Assembly: GCF_001277195.1 (NCBI RefSeq)
Contig: NZ_CP012268.1
Span: 558,001-622,000, forward strand
Origin: Cronobacter muytjensii ATCC 51329
GTDB taxonomy: Bacteria; Pseudomonadota; Gammaproteobacteria; Enterobacterales; Enterobacteriaceae
DNA length: 64,000 nt
Direction: 5' to 3'
In this document: positions 52,695 to 60,900 of the stretch, in pieces
Layout of the letters: every line of letters starts with the position of its first letter
Numbering within the stretch: the stretch's first letter is position 1
The notes under the pieces: generated by a model
Databases searched by the model: none
What the model saw: only the letters and a program-made list of their open reading frames with translations
What the model was told of the DNA's origin: nothing
Position numbers and translations under genes: made by a program

Positions 52695-55322
52695 ATGAGC
52701 AAGAGCACCGCTGAGATCCGTCAGGCGTTTCTCGACTTTTTCCATAGCAAGGGACATCAGGTAGTCGCCAGTAGCTCTCTGGTCCCGAACAACGACCCGA
52801 CTTTGCTGTTTACTAACGCCGGGATGAACCAGTTCAAGGACGTGTTCCTTGGTCTCGACAAGCGTAATTATTCCCGCGCGACAACTGCGCAGCGCTGCGT
52901 GCGCGCCGGCGGTAAACACAACGACCTGGAAAACGTCGGTTACACCGCCCGCCACCATACCTTCTTCGAAATGCTGGGCAACTTCAGCTTCGGTGACTAC
53001 TTCAAGCACGACGCTATCCAGTATGCCTGGGAGCTTCTGACCGGCGCGCAGTGGTTTAACCTGCCGAAAGAGCGCCTGTGGGTGACCGTCTACGAGACCG
53101 ATGACGAAGCTTACGAAATATGGGAAAAAGAGGTCGGCATCCCGCGCGAACGCATTATTCGTATCGGCGATAACAAAGGCGCGCCTTATGCGTCTGATAA
53201 CTTCTGGCAGATGGGCGATACCGGCCCGTGCGGCCCGTGCACCGAAATTTTCTACGATCATGGCGACCACATCTGGGGCGGTCCTCCGGGTAGCCCGGAA
53301 GAAGACGGCGATCGCTATATTGAGATCTGGAATATCGTGTTTATGCAATTTAACCGTCAGGCTGACGGCACCATGGAACCGCTGCCGAAGCCGTCCGTGG
53401 ACACTGGCATGGGCCTTGAGCGTATCGCTGCGGTGCTGCAACACGTTAACTCTAACTACGAAATCGATCTGTTCCAGAAACTGATCCATGCGGTCGCGAA
53501 CGTGACCGGCGCGACCGATCTGAGCAACAAATCTCTGCGTGTTATCGCAGACCATATTCGCTCCTGCGCTTTCCTGATTGCCGATGGCGTGATCCCGTCT
53601 AATGAAAACCGCGGCTATGTGCTGCGTCGCATCATTCGTCGCGCTATCCGTCACGGCAATATGCTTGGCGCCAAAGACACCTTCTTCTACAAGCTGGTTG
53701 GGCCGCTGGTGGACGTAATGGGTTCTGCGGGCGATGAGCTGAAACGTCAGCAGGCGCAGGTTGAGCAGGTGCTGAAAACCGAAGAAGAGCAGTTCGCCCG
53801 CACGCTGGAGCGTGGCCTGGCGCTGCTTGATGAAGAGCTGGCGAAGCTTCAGGGCGATACGCTTGATGGCGAAACGGCTTTCCGTCTGTATGACACCTAC
53901 GGCTTCCCGGTCGACCTGACCGCGGACGTCTGCCGCGAGCGCAATATCAAAGTTGACGAAGCGGGCTTTGAAGCGGCGATGGAAGAGCAGCGCCGTCGCG
54001 CACGCGAATCCAGCGGCTTCGGCGCGGATTACAACGCGATGATCCGCGTTGACGGTGCCTCTGAATTTAAAGGCTACGATCAGACCGAACTGACCGCGAA
54101 AGTCACCGCACTGTTTATCGACGGGAAATCCGTTGACCAGGTCACCGCGGGCCAGCAGGCGGTGGTGGTGCTGGACGAGACCCCGTTCTATGCGGAATCC
54201 GGCGGCCAGGTTGGCGATAAAGGCGAGCTTAAGGGCAACGGTTTCACGTTCGCCGTGAACGATACCCAGAAATATGGCCAGGCGATTGGACATATCGGCG
54301 AGCTCGCGAGCGGCGTGCTGAAAGTGGGCGAGGGCGTTAAAGCGGAAGTGGACCACGCGCGTCGCGACCGTATTCGTCTCAACCATTCGGCAACGCACCT
54401 GATGCATGCCGCGCTGCGCCAGGTGCTCGGCACCCACGTTGCGCAGAAAGGCTCGCTGGTGAACGACAAAGGCCTGCGTTTCGACTTCTCCCACTTCGAA
54501 GCGATGAAGCCGGAAGAGATCCGTAAAGTAGAAGATCTGGTGAATGCTCAGATCCGTCGCAACCTGCCGATTGAAACGAACGTGATGGACCTGGAAGCAG
54601 CCAAAGCGAAAGGCGCGATGGCGCTGTTCGGCGAGAAATATGAAGACCGCGTTCGCGTACTGAGCATGGGCGATTTCTCAACCGAACTATGCGGCGGTAT
54701 CCACGCGTCGCGCACTGGCGATATCGGCCTGTTCCGCATCGTTTCTGAATCCGGCACGGCCGCAGGCGTGCGCCGTATCGAAGCGGTAACTGGCGAAGGC
54801 GCGCTGTCTCTGGTTCATGCCCAGAATGACCGCCTGAACGAACTCTCTCAGTTGCTGAAGAGCGACAGCCAGACGCTGAACGATAAAGTTCGCGCGATGG
54901 TTGAGCGTACCCGTCAGCTGGAAAAAGAACTGCAACAGCTGAAAGAACAGCAGGCGGCGCAGGAGAGCGCCAGTCTCAGCAGTAAAGCCGTTGAGATCAA
55001 AGGCGTTAAGCTGCTGGTAAGCGAGCTTACTGGCGTGGAGCCGAAAATGCTGCGCACTATGGTTGACGATCTGAAGAATCAGCTCGGCTCCGCAGTGATC
55101 GTGCTGGCTACCGTGGCGGAGGGCAAAGTCTCTCTGATCGCGGGTGTGTCAAAAGATGTGACGGACCGCGTCAAGGCGGGTGAGCTGGTGGGCATGATTG
55201 CTCAGCAGGTCGGCGGAAAAGGCGGCGGACGTCCGGATATGGCGCAAGCTGGCGGCACCGATGCCGCGGTGCTGCCCGCAGCGCTTGGCGGCGTTGAGAG
55301 CTGGGTAGCCGCTAAGCTTTAA
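52695..55322 (+). CDS. alaS: Alanyl-tRNA synthetase AlaS
   Basis: Charges tRNA-Ala and edits misacylated Ser and Gly. 875 aa. Class II catalytic core (FTNAGMNQFKDVFLG, GDTGPCGPCTEIFYD), tRNA-recognition helices, editing site with HSATHLMHAALR and the zinc Cys in TELCGGIHASRTGDIG, then a coiled coil (about 720-755) and the glycine-rich C-Ala domain (VGGKGGGRPDMAQAGG). Full length. Confidence 0.98.
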   Translation: MSKSTAEIRQAFLDFFHSKGHQVVASSSLVPNNDPTLLFTNAGMNQFKDVFLGLDKRNYSRATTAQRCVRAGGKHNDLENVGYTARHHTFFEMLGNFSFGDYFKHDAIQYAWELLTGAQWFNLPKERLWVTVYETDDEAYEIWEKEVGIPRERIIRIGDNKGAPYASDNFWQMGDTGPCGPCTEIFYDHGDHIWGGPPGSPEEDGDRYIEIWNIVFMQFNRQADGTMEPLPKPSVDTGMGLERIAAVLQHVNSNYEIDLFQKLIHAVANVTGATDLSNKSLRVIADHIRSCAFLIADGVIPSNENRGYVLRRIIRRAIRHGNMLGAKDTFFYKLVGPLVDVMGSAGDELKRQQAQVEQVLKTEEEQFARTLERGLALLDEELAKLQGDTLDGETAFRLYDTYGFPVDLTADVCRERNIKVDEAGFEAAMEEQRRRARESSGFGADYNAMIRVDGASEFKGYDQTELTAKVTALFIDGKSVDQVTAGQQAVVVLDETPFYAESGGQVGDKGELKGNGFTFAVNDTQKYGQAIGHIGELASGVLKVGEGVKAEVDHARRDRIRLNHSATHLMHAALRQVLGTHVAQKGSLVNDKGLRFDFSHFEAMKPEEIRKVEDLVNAQIRRNLPIETNVMDLEAAKAKGAMALFGEKYEDRVRVLSMGDFSTELCGGIHASRTGDIGLFRIVSESGTAAGVRRIEAVTGEGALSLVHAQNDRLNELSQLLKSDSQTLNDKVRAMVERTRQLEKELQQLKEQQAAQESASLSSKAVEIKGVKLLVSELTGVEPKMLRTMVDDLKNQLGSAVIVLATVAEGKVSLIAGVSKDVTDRVKAGELVGMIAQQVGGKGGGRPDMAQAGGTDAAVLPAALGGVESWVAAKL

Positions 55323-55338
55323 AAAACGAAACGGTAGG

Positions 55339-55375
55339 AAAGACGCCATAACCCTTTGTTGTTATGGCGTCTTTA
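55339..55375 (+). terminator. Terminator after alaS
   Basis: AAAGACGCCATAAC (55339-55352) pairs perfectly with GTTATGGCGTCTTT (55361-55374) around an 8-nt loop. It separates alaS from csrA, which has its own promoters in the 190 bp that follow. Confidence 0.85.
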
Positions 55376-55566
55376 TCTGTGCCGGAACTATAACGATAAA
55401 GTCGGGTTGATTTTTTCTGGATCGGCTAAACTTAGGTTTAACAGAATGTAATGCCGTGACTGCTTACACATCAGGTGTTTGTCATCGCTTACTTTTTGGC
55501 GTTATATGATGGATAATGCCGGGATACAGAGAGACCCGACTCTTTTAATCTTTCAAGGAGCAAAGA

Positions 55567-55752
55567 ATGCTGATTCTGACTCGTCGAGTTGGTGAAACCC
55601 TCATGATTGGGGATGAGGTGACCGTGACAGTTCTTGGGGTAAAAGGCAACCAGGTACGTATTGGCGTGAACGCCCCCAAAGAGGTATCTGTACACCGTGA
55701 AGAGATCTACCAGCGTATCCAGGCTGAAAAATCGCAACAGTCCAGTTACTGA
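55567..55752 (+). CDS. csrA: Carbon storage regulator CsrA
   Basis: 61-aa RNA-binding dimer that represses or stabilises mRNAs at GGA motifs; glycogen, biofilm, motility and virulence targets. The sequence [17 protein letters not shown] through [13 protein letters not shown] looks identical to E. coli CsrA, including RNA-contact residues Leu4, Arg6 and Arg44. A near-canonical AAGGAGCAAAG site precedes the ATG and itself contains GGA. BarA at the left of this window controls its antagonist sRNAs. Confidence 0.99.
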
Positions 55753-55758
55753 GTTGTC

Positions 55759-55803
55759 GCGTCTCGCTCACACAGGCGAGGCGCATCCCCCCTTTTCGTT
55801 TTC
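55759..55803 (+). terminator. Terminator after csrA
   Basis: GCGTCTCGC (55759-55767) pairs with GCGAGGCGC (55776-55784) with one G-T pair, followed by CCCCCCTTTTCGTTTTC. The rest of the 318-bp csrA-tRNA gap holds pyrimidine-rich DNA and then the tRNA promoter. Confidence 0.7.
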
Positions 55804-55981
55804 TTCCTTTCTCCTGTTTCTCTCGCTTTTTCTGGTTTTCCCAACGCGCTCGCCCTCTTTTTTATTACGCTCTGTGCCTCGTCGTGTCTGTGTATTTACG
55901 TTGATAAAACAGTCTTTTTGTTGGTAAAGCAGGCGGATTGGGCGGTAAATGTGCAAACGATACAGAGTCGGGAAAAATTGT

Positions 55982-56009
55982 TTGACTTATAAGTCCCAGA
56001 AAGTAATAT
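55982..56009 (+). promoter_or_regulatory. Stable-RNA promoter of the tRNA-Ser/tRNA-Arg operon
   Basis: -35 TTGACT (55982-55987), 16-bp spacer, -10 TAATAT (56004-56009), then the GC-rich discriminator GTGCGCC. A GC discriminator is the mark of stringently controlled stable-RNA promoters, which ppGpp from RelA would shut down. It lies about 60 bp before the tRNA-Ser gene. Confidence 0.8.
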
Positions 56010-56070
56010 GTGCGCCACGCAGCGACGATGAGACGAAACAAGCTCTTCGAAGCACTCGTAAGAGGCGTGT

Positions 56071-56163
56071 GGTGAGGTGGCCGAGAGGCTGAAGGCGCTC
56101 CCCTGCTAAGGGAGTATGCGGTCAAAAGCTGCATCGGGGGTTCGAATCCCCCCCTCACCGCCA
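56071..56163 (+). tRNA. serV: tRNA-Ser (anticodon GCU)
   Basis: 93-nt class II tRNA. Acceptor GGTGAGG pairs with CCTCACC, with encoded G73 and CCA. Anticodon GCT at 56105-56107 in CCCCTGCTAAGGG; long variable arm TATGCGGTCAAAAGCTGCAT; T arm GGGGGTTCGAATCCCCC. First gene of the operon. Confidence 0.97.
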
Positions 56164-56167
56164 TTTT

Positions 56168-56244
56168 GCATCCGTAGCTCAGCTGGATAGAGTACTCGGC
56201 TACGAACCGAGCGGTCGGAGGTTCGAATCCTCCCGGATGCACCA
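56168..56244 (+). tRNA. tRNA-Arg (anticodon ACG), copy 1
   Basis: 77 nt with encoded CCA. Acceptor GCATCCG/CGGATGC, anticodon ACG at 56202-56204 (A34 becomes inosine through TadA and then reads CGU, CGC and CGA), T arm GGAGGTTCGAATCCTCC. It follows the serine tRNA after 4 nt and matches E. coli argQ/Z/Y/V. Confidence 0.98.
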
Positions 56245-56307
56245 TCTCTTACTTAGTATGGCTTTCGTAGCGATACTAATATCAGCAGTACAGCAGTAAA
56301 TCCCGAT

Positions 56308-56384
56308 GCATCCGTAGCTCAGCTGGATAGAGTACTCGGCTACGAACCGAGCGGTCGGAGGTTCGAATCCTCCCGGATGCACCA
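56308..56384 (+). tRNA. tRNA-Arg (anticodon ACG), copy 2
   Basis: Identical to copy 1. The 63-nt spacer to copy 1 is short and carries no RtT-like unit; the spacer to copy 3 does. Confidence 0.98.
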
Positions 56385-56410
56385 TGTTACTCCACGTTGT
56401 CAGCAATGAT

Positions 56411-56519
56411 GCCGTGACCTGGTGAGCGATACATATCGCGAAATCCAGGGAGGATAACGCTGCTTCAGCAGTGGCCCGTCAGGGTGAGGCGAAGCCGAAT
56501 AATCCTCCCGGATGCACCA
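56411..56519 (+). ncRNA. RtT-like repeat 1 with tRNA-Arg 3' end copy
   Basis: 109 nt in the spacer between copies 2 and 3. CCTGG (56418-56422)/CCAGG (56445-56449) closes a hairpin with inner GCGATA..TCGC; then GCTGCTTCAGC hairpin; then CCCGTCAGGGTGAGGCGAAGCCGA. It ends in 19 nt (56501-56519) identical to the 3' end of the tRNA-Arg including CCA. This is the architecture of E. coli RtT RNA from the tyrT operon, and the core looks like it from memory. Confidence 0.65.
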
Positions 56520-56579
56520 TATTACTCCACGTTGTCAGCAATGATGCCGTGAATCCGCAGTACAGCAGTAAATCCCGAT

Positions 56580-56656
56580 GCATCCGTAGCTCAGCTGGAT
56601 AGAGTACTCGGCTACGAACCGAGCGGTCGGAGGTTCGAATCCTCCCGGATGCACCA
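56580..56656 (+). tRNA. tRNA-Arg (anticodon ACG), copy 3
   Basis: Identical to copies 1 and 2, with encoded CCA. Flanked on both sides by RtT-like spacers. Confidence 0.98.
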
Positions 56657-56682
56657 TATTACTCCACGCTATCTGTAATGAT

Positions 56683-56791
56683 GCCGTGACATGGTGAGCG
56701 ATACTTATCGCGAAATCCAGAGAGGATAACGCTGCTTCAGCAGCGGCCCGTCAGGGTGAGGCGAAGCCGAATAATCCTCCCGGATGCACCA
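56683..56791 (+). ncRNA. RtT-like repeat 2 with tRNA-Arg 3' end copy
   Basis: Same 109-nt unit as repeat 1 with a few changes (ATGG for CTGG, ACTTATCG for ACATATCG, CAGAG for CAGGG, GCGGCC for GTGGCC), so the outer stem is weakened while the GAGGCGAAGCCG core is unchanged. Ends in the same 19-nt tRNA 3' copy with CCA. Confidence 0.62.
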
Positions 56792-56850
56792 TATTATTCC
56801 ACGCTATCAGCAATGATGCCGTGAATCCGCAGTACAGCAGTATCCCCGAT

Positions 56851-56927
56851 GCATCCGTAGCTCAGCTGGATAGAGTACTCGGCTACGAACCGAGCGGTCG
56901 GAGGTTCGAATCCTCCCGGATGCACCA
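56851..56927 (+). tRNA. tRNA-Arg (anticodon ACG), copy 4
   Basis: Identical to the other three copies. Last tRNA of the operon; its 3' end is a typical integration target, but no integrase follows. Confidence 0.98.
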
Positions 56928-56953
56928 TATTACTCCACGCTATCTGTAATGAT

Positions 56954-57058
56954 GCCGTGACCTGGTGAGCGATACATATCGCGAAATCCAGGGAGGATAA
57001 CGCTGCTTCAGCAGCGGCCCGTCAGGGTGAGGCGAAGCCGAATAATCCTCCCGCATGC
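56954..57058 (+). ncRNA. RtT-like repeat 3, terminal copy with diverged tRNA-like end
   Basis: Same unit as repeat 1 up to AATCCTCCCG, then GCATGCGTCTCCC replaces GGATGCACCA, so the CCA is lost. Outer stem CCTGG/CCAGG is intact. The 306-bp gap to yqaB otherwise holds AT-rich DNA and the yqaB promoter; no strong terminator is evident. Confidence 0.55.
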
Positions 57059-57233
57059 GTCTCCCCCTTCTCTTGTTAAAGCCTTTATCTGGCATAACGC
57101 ATTATCTGTTCCCGCAATCCAGTTCGCACGGTACTTTTCCTGCCTCAAACGCACCTGCCGTCACCCTTAACAGCGACAAAATTAATGGTTTAAGCTAAAG
57201 TAACAATCCTTGCGGTCAGGTAATGAGGGCATG

Positions 57234-57800
57234 ATGTACGAGCGTTACGACGGGCTGATTTTTGACATGGACGGCACTATCCTCGATACCGAGCCCACGC
57301 ACCGGCAAGCCTGGCGCGACGTTCTCGGTCGCTACGGCATGCAGTTTGATGAGCAGGCAATGGTCGCCCTGAATGGCTCGCCTACCTGGCGAATCGCTCA
57401 GGCCGTTATTGAGCTTAATCAGGCGAGCCTTGACCCTCATGCGCTGGCGCGCGAAAAAACCGCGGCGGTGCAGGCGATGCTGCTTGATACGGTGCGTCCG
57501 TTGCCGTTGATTGACGTCGTCAAAGCGTGGCACGGCCGTCGTCCGATGGCTGTTGGCACCGGCAGCGAAAGCGCGATGGCAGAGGCGCTACTGGCGCATC
57601 TCGGCCTGCGTCATTATTTCACCGCGGTGGTTGCCGCCGATCATGTACAGCATCACAAACCCGCTCCCGATACGTTTCTGCGTTGTGCGACGCTAATGGG
57701 CGTCGCGCCCGAAAAATGCGTGGTGTTTGAAGACGCGGATTTCGGGCTTGAAGCGGCGCGTCTGGCGGGAATGGACGCTGTGGATGTGCGTCTGCTGTGA
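57234..57800 (+). CDS. yqaB: Fructose-1-phosphate/6-phosphogluconate phosphatase YqaB
   Basis: HAD-superfamily sugar phosphatase. 188 aa from MYERYDGLIFDMDGTILDTEP, whose DXD nucleophile pair starts the active site. GTGSESAMAEALLAHLGL, KPAPDTFLRCA and the metal site FEDADFGLEAARLAGM complete motifs II-IV. An ATG three nucleotides upstream (57231) is also possible. The stop overlaps the yqaA start by 3 bases (GTGA). Confidence 0.96.
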   Translation: MYERYDGLIFDMDGTILDTEPTHRQAWRDVLGRYGMQFDEQAMVALNGSPTWRIAQAVIELNQASLDPHALAREKTAAVQAMLLDTVRPLPLIDVVKAWHGRRPMAVGTGSESAMAEALLAHLGLRHYFTAVVAADHVQHHKPAPDTFLRCATLMGVAPEKCVVFEDADFGLEAARLAGMDAVDVRLL

Positions 57801-58225
57801 GCGACGCGCTGTCACTCTTTTCGCTCTTCACCAGCAGTTTTTTAAGCGCCACGCTGCTGCCGGGCAGTTCCGAAGCGGTGCTGGTGGCGTTGCTGGTAAG
57901 CGCGAAAAGTACCCCCTGGCTGTTAGTATTAACCGCAACAATAGGTAATAGCCTTGGAGGGTTAACTAACGTTATTCTTGGGCGGCTGTTTCCACTGCGC
58001 GAGTCGTCGCGCTGGCAGGAGCGGGCGCAGGGCTGGCTGCAACGGTTCGGCGCGCCGGCGCTGCTGTTAAGCTGGCTGCCTCTGGTCGGCGATCTGTTGT
58101 GCCTGCTGGCGGGGTGGTTGCGGCTGCCCTGGGGGCGGGTGATTTTTTTTCTGTGCCTTGGCAAGGCGCTGCGCTATATCGTTATCGCGGCGGCGACTTT
58201 ACAGGGTATGACGTGGTGGCACTAA
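57797..58225 (+). CDS. yqaA: Inner-membrane protein YqaA (SNARE-associated/DedA-like)
   Basis: 142 aa, GTG start coupled to yqaB. Several hydrophobic helices and the DedA-type glycine-rich GNSLGGLTNVILGRLFP; GKALRYIVIAAA at the end is conserved. Related proteins act in membrane lipid flipping; the role of YqaA itself is not known. Confidence 0.93.
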   Translation: MSDALSLFSLFTSSFLSATLLPGSSEAVLVALLVSAKSTPWLLVLTATIGNSLGGLTNVILGRLFPLRESSRWQERAQGWLQRFGAPALLLSWLPLVGDLLCLLAGWLRLPWGRVIFFLCLGKALRYIVIAAATLQGMTWWH

Positions 58226-58317
58226 TTGGATTGTTTGAGCGACCTTTCATCGTCAACCTTTACCATTACAATTATGCTTAATAAAAATATTTTCGACACG
58301 ACAGGCGGGAGGTCAAT

Positions 58318-59874
58318 TTGATCCCGGACGTATCACAGGCGCTGGCTTGGTTAACCGAGCATCCTGAGGCATTAAAAGGCATTCGCCGTGGGCTGGAGCG
58401 CGAAACGCTGCGCGTCACGCCGGAAGGCGAGCTGGCGACCACGGGGCATCCGGAAAGCCTGGGCGCCGCGTTAACCCATAAGTGGATCACGACGGACTTT
58501 GCCGAAGCCCTTCTGGAATTTATCACGCCGGTAGATGACGATATCGACCACATGCTAACGGTTATGCGCGATATTCATCGCCATACCGCCAGAATGCTTG
58601 GCGACGAGCGCATGTGGCCGCTCAGTATGCCTTGCTATATTAAAGAAGGGCAGGATATCGAGCTTGCGCAGTACGGCACCTCGAATATCGGTCGCTTCAA
58701 AACACTGTATCGCTCGGGGCTGAAAAACCGCTACGGCGCGCTGATGCAGACTATCTCCGGCGTTCACTACAACTTCTCGCTGCCGCTCGCGTTCTGGCAG
58801 GCGAAGTGTCAGGTGGAGGATGCCGGGAGCGGCAAAGAGGCTATCTCTGCGGGTTATTTCCGCCTGATTCGCAACTACTACCGTTTCGGCTGGGTTATTC
58901 CGTATCTGTTTGGCGCATCGCCGGCTATCTGTTCGTCCTTCCTGCAAGGCAAGCCGACTACGCTGCCGTTTGAGAAAACCGACTGCGGCATGTATTACCT
59001 GCCTTATGCCACCTCGCTGCGCTTAAGCGATCTCGGCTATACCAATAAATCGCAAAGCAATCTCGGGATTACGTTTAACGATCTGCACAGTTATGTGGCA
59101 GGATTGAAGCGCGCCATCAAAACCCCGTCGGAAGAATATGCGGCGCTGGGGCTGAAGAAAGAGGGCGAGTATCTGCAAATCAACACCAACATCCTGCAGA
59201 TTGAAAACGAGCTCTACGCGCCAATCCGTCCGAAGCGCGTCACGCGCGACGGCGAATCGCCGTCCGATGCGCTGCTGCGCGGCGGTATCGAATACATCGA
59301 AGTGCGCTCGCTCGACATCAACCCGTTCTCGCCGATTGGCGTGGATGAAAATCAGGTGCGCTTCCTCGATCTCTTTATGGTCTGGTGTGCGCTGGCGGAT
59401 GCGCCGGAGATGAGCAGCGATGAACTGCTGTGCACCCGCGCCAACTGGAACCGGGTTATCCTCGAAGGCCGCAAACCGGGACTGACCCTCGGTATCGGCT
59501 GTGAAACAGCGCAGTTCCCGCTTGAGAAAGTGGGCAAAGATCTGTTCCGCGATTTACGTCGCGTGGCGCAAACGCTCGACGGCATTAACGGCGGCCAGGA
59601 GTACCAGCAGGTCTGCGATCGTCTGGTGGCGTGCTTTGACGATCCGGAGCTTACGTACTCTGCGCGGATTCTGCGCTCAATGATTGAAAACGGGATCGGC
59701 GGAACCGGACGGGAACTTGCAGACCGCTACCGCACGATGCTGCGTGAAGAGCCGTTGCAGGCACTGCAGGAAGAGGATTTCCGTAAAGAGCAGGCGGCGT
59801 CACTGGCGCGTCAGCGTGAGATTGAAGCCGCGGACACCGAGCCGTTTGACGAATGGCTGGCGAAGCAGGCGTGA
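58318..59874 (+). CDS. gshA: Glutamate-cysteine ligase GshA
   Basis: First step of glutathione synthesis, joining Glu and Cys. 518 aa, the E. coli length. The start is TTG (58318), as in E. coli, with GGGAGG upstream; weak initiation may limit expression. Conserved blocks: RGLERETLRVTPEGELATTGHPE, QTISGVHYNFSLP, RGGIEYIEVRSLDINPFSPIGV and FPLEKVGKDLFRDL. micA and luxS follow. Confidence 0.98.
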   Translation: MIPDVSQALAWLTEHPEALKGIRRGLERETLRVTPEGELATTGHPESLGAALTHKWITTDFAEALLEFITPVDDDIDHMLTVMRDIHRHTARMLGDERMWPLSMPCYIKEGQDIELAQYGTSNIGRFKTLYRSGLKNRYGALMQTISGVHYNFSLPLAFWQAKCQVEDAGSGKEAISAGYFRLIRNYYRFGWVIPYLFGASPAICSSFLQGKPTTLPFEKTDCGMYYLPYATSLRLSDLGYTNKSQSNLGITFNDLHSYVAGLKRAIKTPSEEYAALGLKKEGEYLQINTNILQIENELYAPIRPKRVTRDGESPSDALLRGGIEYIEVRSLDINPFSPIGVDENQVRFLDLFMVWCALADAPEMSSDELLCTRANWNRVILEGRKPGLTLGIGCETAQFPLEKVGKDLFRDLRRVAQTLDGINGGQEYQQVCDRLVACFDDPELTYSARILRSMIENGIGGTGRELADRYRTMLREEPLQALQEEDFRKEQAASLARQREIEAADTEPFDEWLAKQA

Positions 59875-59882
59875 CACAAAAG

Positions 59883-59955
59883 AAAAAGGCCACATCGCTG
59901 TGGCCGAATTGTCATCTCTGAACTCAGTGATGATGATAACAAATGCGCGTCTTTC
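59883..59955 (-). ncRNA. micA: MicA small RNA
   Basis: 73-nt Hfq-dependent sRNA on the minus strand between gshA and luxS, as in E. coli. It begins GAAAGACGCGCATTTG, the seed that pairs with the ompA ribosome site, has the internal stem with ATCATC..TGAG, and ends in a terminator GGCCACA..TGTGGCCTTTTT. It represses outer-membrane proteins during envelope stress. The transcript is antisense to the luxS leader region side, so overlap with luxS mRNA is possible. Confidence 0.95.
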
Positions 59956-59961
59956 ATAGAT

Positions 59962-59989
59962 TCAGACCCGGCCCGCGATCATTAGTTCA
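59962..59989 (-). promoter_or_regulatory. Sigma-E promoter of micA
   Basis: On the minus strand TGAACTA (59983-59989) and TCTGA (59962-59966) match the -35 and -10 of sigma-E promoters, with 16 bp between and the MicA 5' end six nucleotides after the -10. Confidence 0.85.
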
Positions 59990-60027
59990 GTTTAATTTTA
60001 AAAAAATCACTTATCGGAGGTGATCAG

Positions 60028-60543
60028 ATGCCATTGCTTGATAGCTTCACTGTCGACCATACCCGTATGGAAGCGCCTGCGGTGCGTGTGGCGAAAACCA
60101 TGAACACGCCGCACGGCGACACCATCACTGTCTTCGACCTGCGCTTCTGTGCGCCGAACAAAGAAGTGATGCCGGAAAAAGGTATCCACACGCTGGAACA
60201 TCTGTTTGCCGGTTTCATGCGCGATCACCTGAACGGCAACGGCGTGGAGATCATCGACATCTCCCCGATGGGCTGCCGCACCGGTTTCTACATGAGCCTT
60301 ATCGGCCAGCCTGACGAACAGCGCGTCGCTGACGCCTGGAAAGCGGCGATGCAGGATGTGCTGAAGGTCAAAGCGCAGAACCAGATCCCTGAGCTGAACG
60401 TCTACCAGTGCGGCACTTACGAGATGCACTCGCTGGAAGAGGCGCAGGAAATTGCGCGTCATATTATCGAGCGTGGCGTGGGTGTGAACAGCAACGACGA
60501 ACTGGCGCTGCCGAAAGAGAAATTACAGGAACTGCACCTGTAA
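60028..60543 (+). CDS. luxS: S-ribosylhomocysteine lyase LuxS
   Basis: Cleaves S-ribosylhomocysteine to homocysteine and DPD, the precursor of autoinducer 2. 171 aa. Metal site His54 and His58 in HTLEHLFAGF with Glu57; catalytic Cys in SPMGCRTGFYM; third metal ligand Cys in VYQCGTYEMHSL. Strong ribosome site TCGGAGGTGATC. Followed by a terminator at once. Confidence 0.99.
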   Translation: MPLLDSFTVDHTRMEAPAVRVAKTMNTPHGDTITVFDLRFCAPNKEVMPEKGIHTLEHLFAGFMRDHLNGNGVEIIDISPMGCRTGFYMSLIGQPDEQRVADAWKAAMQDVLKVKAQNQIPELNVYQCGTYEMHSLEEAQEIARHIIERGVGVNSNDELALPKEKLQELHL

Positions 60544-60561
60544 AAGCTGCGTTAAATAACG

Positions 60562-60590
60562 AAAAAGGAGCCTGACAGGCTCCTTTTTTA
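60562..60590 (+). terminator. Terminator after luxS
   Basis: AAAAAGGAGCCTG pairs with CAGGCTCCTTTTTT around a short loop, then A. Strong and close to the luxS stop. Confidence 0.92.
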
Positions 60591-60900
60591 TTATATGATT
60601 ACCGTTGCGGTTATATTTTTCTTCAGACCCGCGCTTTGTCGACTTAAAACAAATTAAACGGTCAGACGCAGAATAAACCCGCACCATAAAATATCGTTTC
60701 AATACTATTTATACCCTGAACGATTGACCCGGAACAGTGGCGGGCCGCGTCCTGTCTGTGTATATCGCCAGTGTTAAGGCCGCATGGGCCGCAAGCCCCT
60801 GAGCCAGAATATATTTTGCCACGAAAGGTCTCTGTAACGCGCAGGATCTTTTCACGGGCGTCATAATCATTATTAAGGCACTAACTGACTGGGATCGAGA
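60591..60900 (+). promoter_or_regulatory. Leader region of the GGDEF-EAL gene (310 bp, no gene)
   Basis: AT-rich at the left (to about 60715) and GC-richer at the right, with no supported ORF. It must hold the promoter of the gene that starts at 60901. CATAAT near 60862 could be a -10 box; I see no convincing -35 partner. Confidence 0.35.

Noticed and set aside
52365..54494. 709-codon leftward frame across recX and alaS
   Set aside because: Very long but exactly mirrors conserved alaS coding sequence; no recognisable domain and no promoter or ribosome site.
55865..56406. Leftward frames through the tRNA genes (126 and 68 codons)
   Set aside because: They read tRNA genes backwards; the repeated peptide VHPGGFEPPTARF is the familiar artefact of antisense tRNA translation.
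56168..57058. Repeat array considered as a CRISPR
   Set aside because: The repeats are whole tRNA genes and structured spacers that are themselves repeated; CRISPR spacers would be unique, and no cas gene is present.
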